This document shows positions 5,617-6,490 of a stretch of DNA of 6,490 bases, in pieces. Origin of the DNA: JBOHBN01 sp050698355 (lineage in GTDB: Bacteria > Actinomycetota > Actinomycetes > Streptosporangiales > WHST01). How positions within the stretch are numbered: the stretch's first letter is position 1; each line of letters opens with the position of its first letter. The notes under the pieces are model-generated. The model made no database searches. It had not been told where the DNA came from and was given only the letters and a program-made list of their open reading frames with translations. The DNA is taken from positions 1-6,490 of the forward strand of contig JBOHBN010000265.1 in assembly GCA_050698355.1 (NCBI GenBank), read 5' to 3'. The position numbers were made by a program, and so were the translations under genes.

Positions 5617-6264
5617 GTGGTTGCTGAAAGCGAGGCGCCACCCGCCCGGATCCTGACCTGGCCGAACCTGCTGTCGGCCCTCCGGCTGCTCGGCGTGCCA
5701 CTGTTCCTCTGGCTGGTACTCGGCCCGAGGAGCGACGCTTGGGCGGTGGGCGTGCTGGCCGCTTCGTCCATCACCGATTACCTGGACGGGTGGCTCGCCC
5801 GCACCTTCAACCAGACCAGCCGCGTCGGACAGTTGCTCGACCCGCTCGCCGACCGGCTGTACATCTTCGCCGTCGGGGTCGGGCTGACGATGCGCGACGT
5901 CGTGCCGTGGTGGCTGGTCGCGGCGCTCGTCCTGCGCGACGTCGCGATGGCGGCGATCACGTCAGCGCTCTACCGGCACGGGTACGGGCCACTCCAGGTG
6001 CACATCCTCGGCAAGGCGGGGACGCTTTGTGTGTTGTACGCGTTTCCCGTGCTCTACCTTGGTATTGCCGTACCCGCCCTCGAGCCGTACGCGCACATCA
6101 TCGGTTGGGCGTTCGCGATTTGGGGCATCGCCTTGTACTGGATCGCGGGTGTGCTGTATATCGAGCAGGCACGCCGATTGCTCCGGGACAAGCGGCGGGG
6201 GCGGGTCCCCTACCTCCCCGGAGAGGCGGGCACGAGCACTGATGCGAGCGAGGCGGTGGTCTAG
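5617..6264 (+). CDS. CDP-alcohol phosphatidyltransferase, probable eukaryote-like cardiolipin synthase
   Basis: Integral membrane enzyme of 215 residues that joins a CDP-activated lipid to an alcohol with release of CMP. The full family motif D-x2-D-G-x2-A-R-x8-G-x3-D-x3-D is present at 54-79 (D54, D57, G58, A61, R62, G71, D75, D79), so the active site is intact. Hydrophobic segments lie at about 22-36, 41-53, 81-93, 97-116, 134-153 and 160-182, and the C-terminal tail is charged, as in this family. In actinobacteria a gene of this type next to a mannose-1-phosphate guanylyltransferase-like gene (recalled as SCO1389/SCO1388 in Streptomyces coelicolor) makes cardiolipin from CDP-diacylglycerol and phosphatidylglycerol. 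Phosphatidylglycerophosphate synthase is the alternative, since both share the motif; the neighbour supports cardiolipin. GTG 5617 is chosen by its ribosome binding site and because the protein then starts shortly before the first helix (LTWPNLLSALRLLGVP). Confidence 0.88.
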   Translation: MVAESEAPPARILTWPNLLSALRLLGVPLFLWLVLGPRSDAWAVGVLAASSITDYLDGWLARTFNQTSRVGQLLDPLADRLYIFAVGVGLTMRDVVPWWLVAALVLRDVAMAAITSALYRHGYGPLQVHILGKAGTLCVLYAFPVLYLGIAVPALEPYAHIIGWAFAIWGIALYWIAGVLYIEQARRLLRDKRRGRVPYLPGEAGTSTDASEAVV

Positions 6265-6276
6265 CGACACGGGTCA

Positions 6277-6303
6277 CGGTCGCGCGCGTATGCCGCGCGA
6301 CCG
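6277..6303 (+). repeat. Perfect hairpin between the phosphatidyltransferase and nucleotidyltransferase genes
   Basis: Arms CGGTCGCGCG (6277-6286) and CGCGCGACCG (6294-6303) pair perfectly around a 7-base loop. It lies in the 72-base gap, 18 bases before the ribosome binding site of the next gene, and has no T-tract. It may be an attenuator, an mRNA-processing or stabilising hairpin, or a protein site. Confidence 0.5.
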
Positions 6304-6336
6304 GTTGAGGACGATCGGGAAGGAGGTCATGGGCAG

Positions 6337-6490
6337 ATGAGGGCCGTCGTCATGGCCGGGGGCGAAGGGTCGCGGTTACGTCCGCTCACGGCGAACACTC
6401 CGAAGCCACTGTTGCCGGTCGTCAATCGGCCCATCATGCAGCACGTCCTGCGCCTGTTGAAGCGCCATGGCTTCACCGAGACCGTCGTCA
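6337..6490 (+). CDS. Sugar-phosphate nucleotidyltransferase, mannose-1-phosphate guanylyltransferase-like (5' part)
   Basis: Only the first 51 codons are in the window. The N-terminus MRAVVMAGGEGSRLRPLT (1-18) contains the nucleotide-binding signature GGxGxRLxPLT, followed by the substrate-loop lysine in TPKPLLPVVNRPIM (21-34). These are hallmarks of enzymes that couple an NTP to a sugar-1-phosphate to give an NDP-sugar and pyrophosphate. Base specificity cannot be read from this part; the position behind a cardiolipin synthase-like gene suggests the actinobacterial GDP-mannose pyrophosphorylase-like protein, often fused to a phosphomannomutase-like domain, which would lie beyond the edge. 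The start is ATG 6337, with a strong AGGAGGT (6321-6327) 9 bases before it; a closer ATG at 6329 hits a stop after three codons. It is likely co-transcribed with the preceding gene, across the hairpin at 6277-6303. Confidence 0.9.
   Translation, partial: MRAVVMAGGEGSRLRPLTANTPKPLLPVVNRPIMQHVLRLLKRHGFTETVV

Overview
The window is high-GC DNA with GTG starts and apparently leaderless genes, which suggests an actinomycete (Streptomyces or a Pseudonocardiales relative); the sequence alone does not fix the genus. It holds ten recognisable genes, two of them cut by the window edges.

Left part (1-3034, all on the minus strand): in transcription order these are an HD-domain protein, a VOC/glyoxalase-fold protein, a GNAT acetyltransferase, and a DrrA/DrrB-type ABC exporter (ATPase, then a permease that runs off the left edge). 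The exporter pair is a tight two-gene operon. Its upstream region carries a MerR-type dyad inside a promoter placed so that the ATPase mRNA would be leaderless. VOC and GNAT lie 30 bases apart in the same frame. The set looks like accessory drug-efflux or detoxification genes; no substrate can be read from the sequence.

Middle part (3241-5351): a TetR-family regulator (minus) is divergent from a class I SAM-dependent methyltransferase (plus). Between them is a perfect 34-base palindrome that covers the putative -10 boxes of both directions and the methyltransferase start codon, a strong candidate operator for autoregulation and co-regulation. The methyltransferase converges, with an 8-base gap, on a second, unrelated TetR-family regulator (BetI-like), which has its own imperfect inverted repeat upstream.

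Right part (5352-6490, plus strand): after a 265-base non-coding stretch come a CDP-alcohol phosphatidyltransferase with an intact catalytic motif (probably the eukaryote-like cardiolipin synthase of actinobacteria) and the start of a sugar-phosphate nucleotidyltransferase (mannose-1-phosphate guanylyltransferase-like). This pair resembles a conserved actinobacterial chromosomal locus, so the window seems to cross from accessory genes into core genome.

I see no RNA gene, insertion sequence, CRISPR array or phage gene, and no clear sign of a new multi-gene system. The most notable signals are regulatory: the 34-base operator/start-codon palindrome, the MerR-type leaderless promoter without a MerR gene in view, and the inverted repeat before the second TetR gene.
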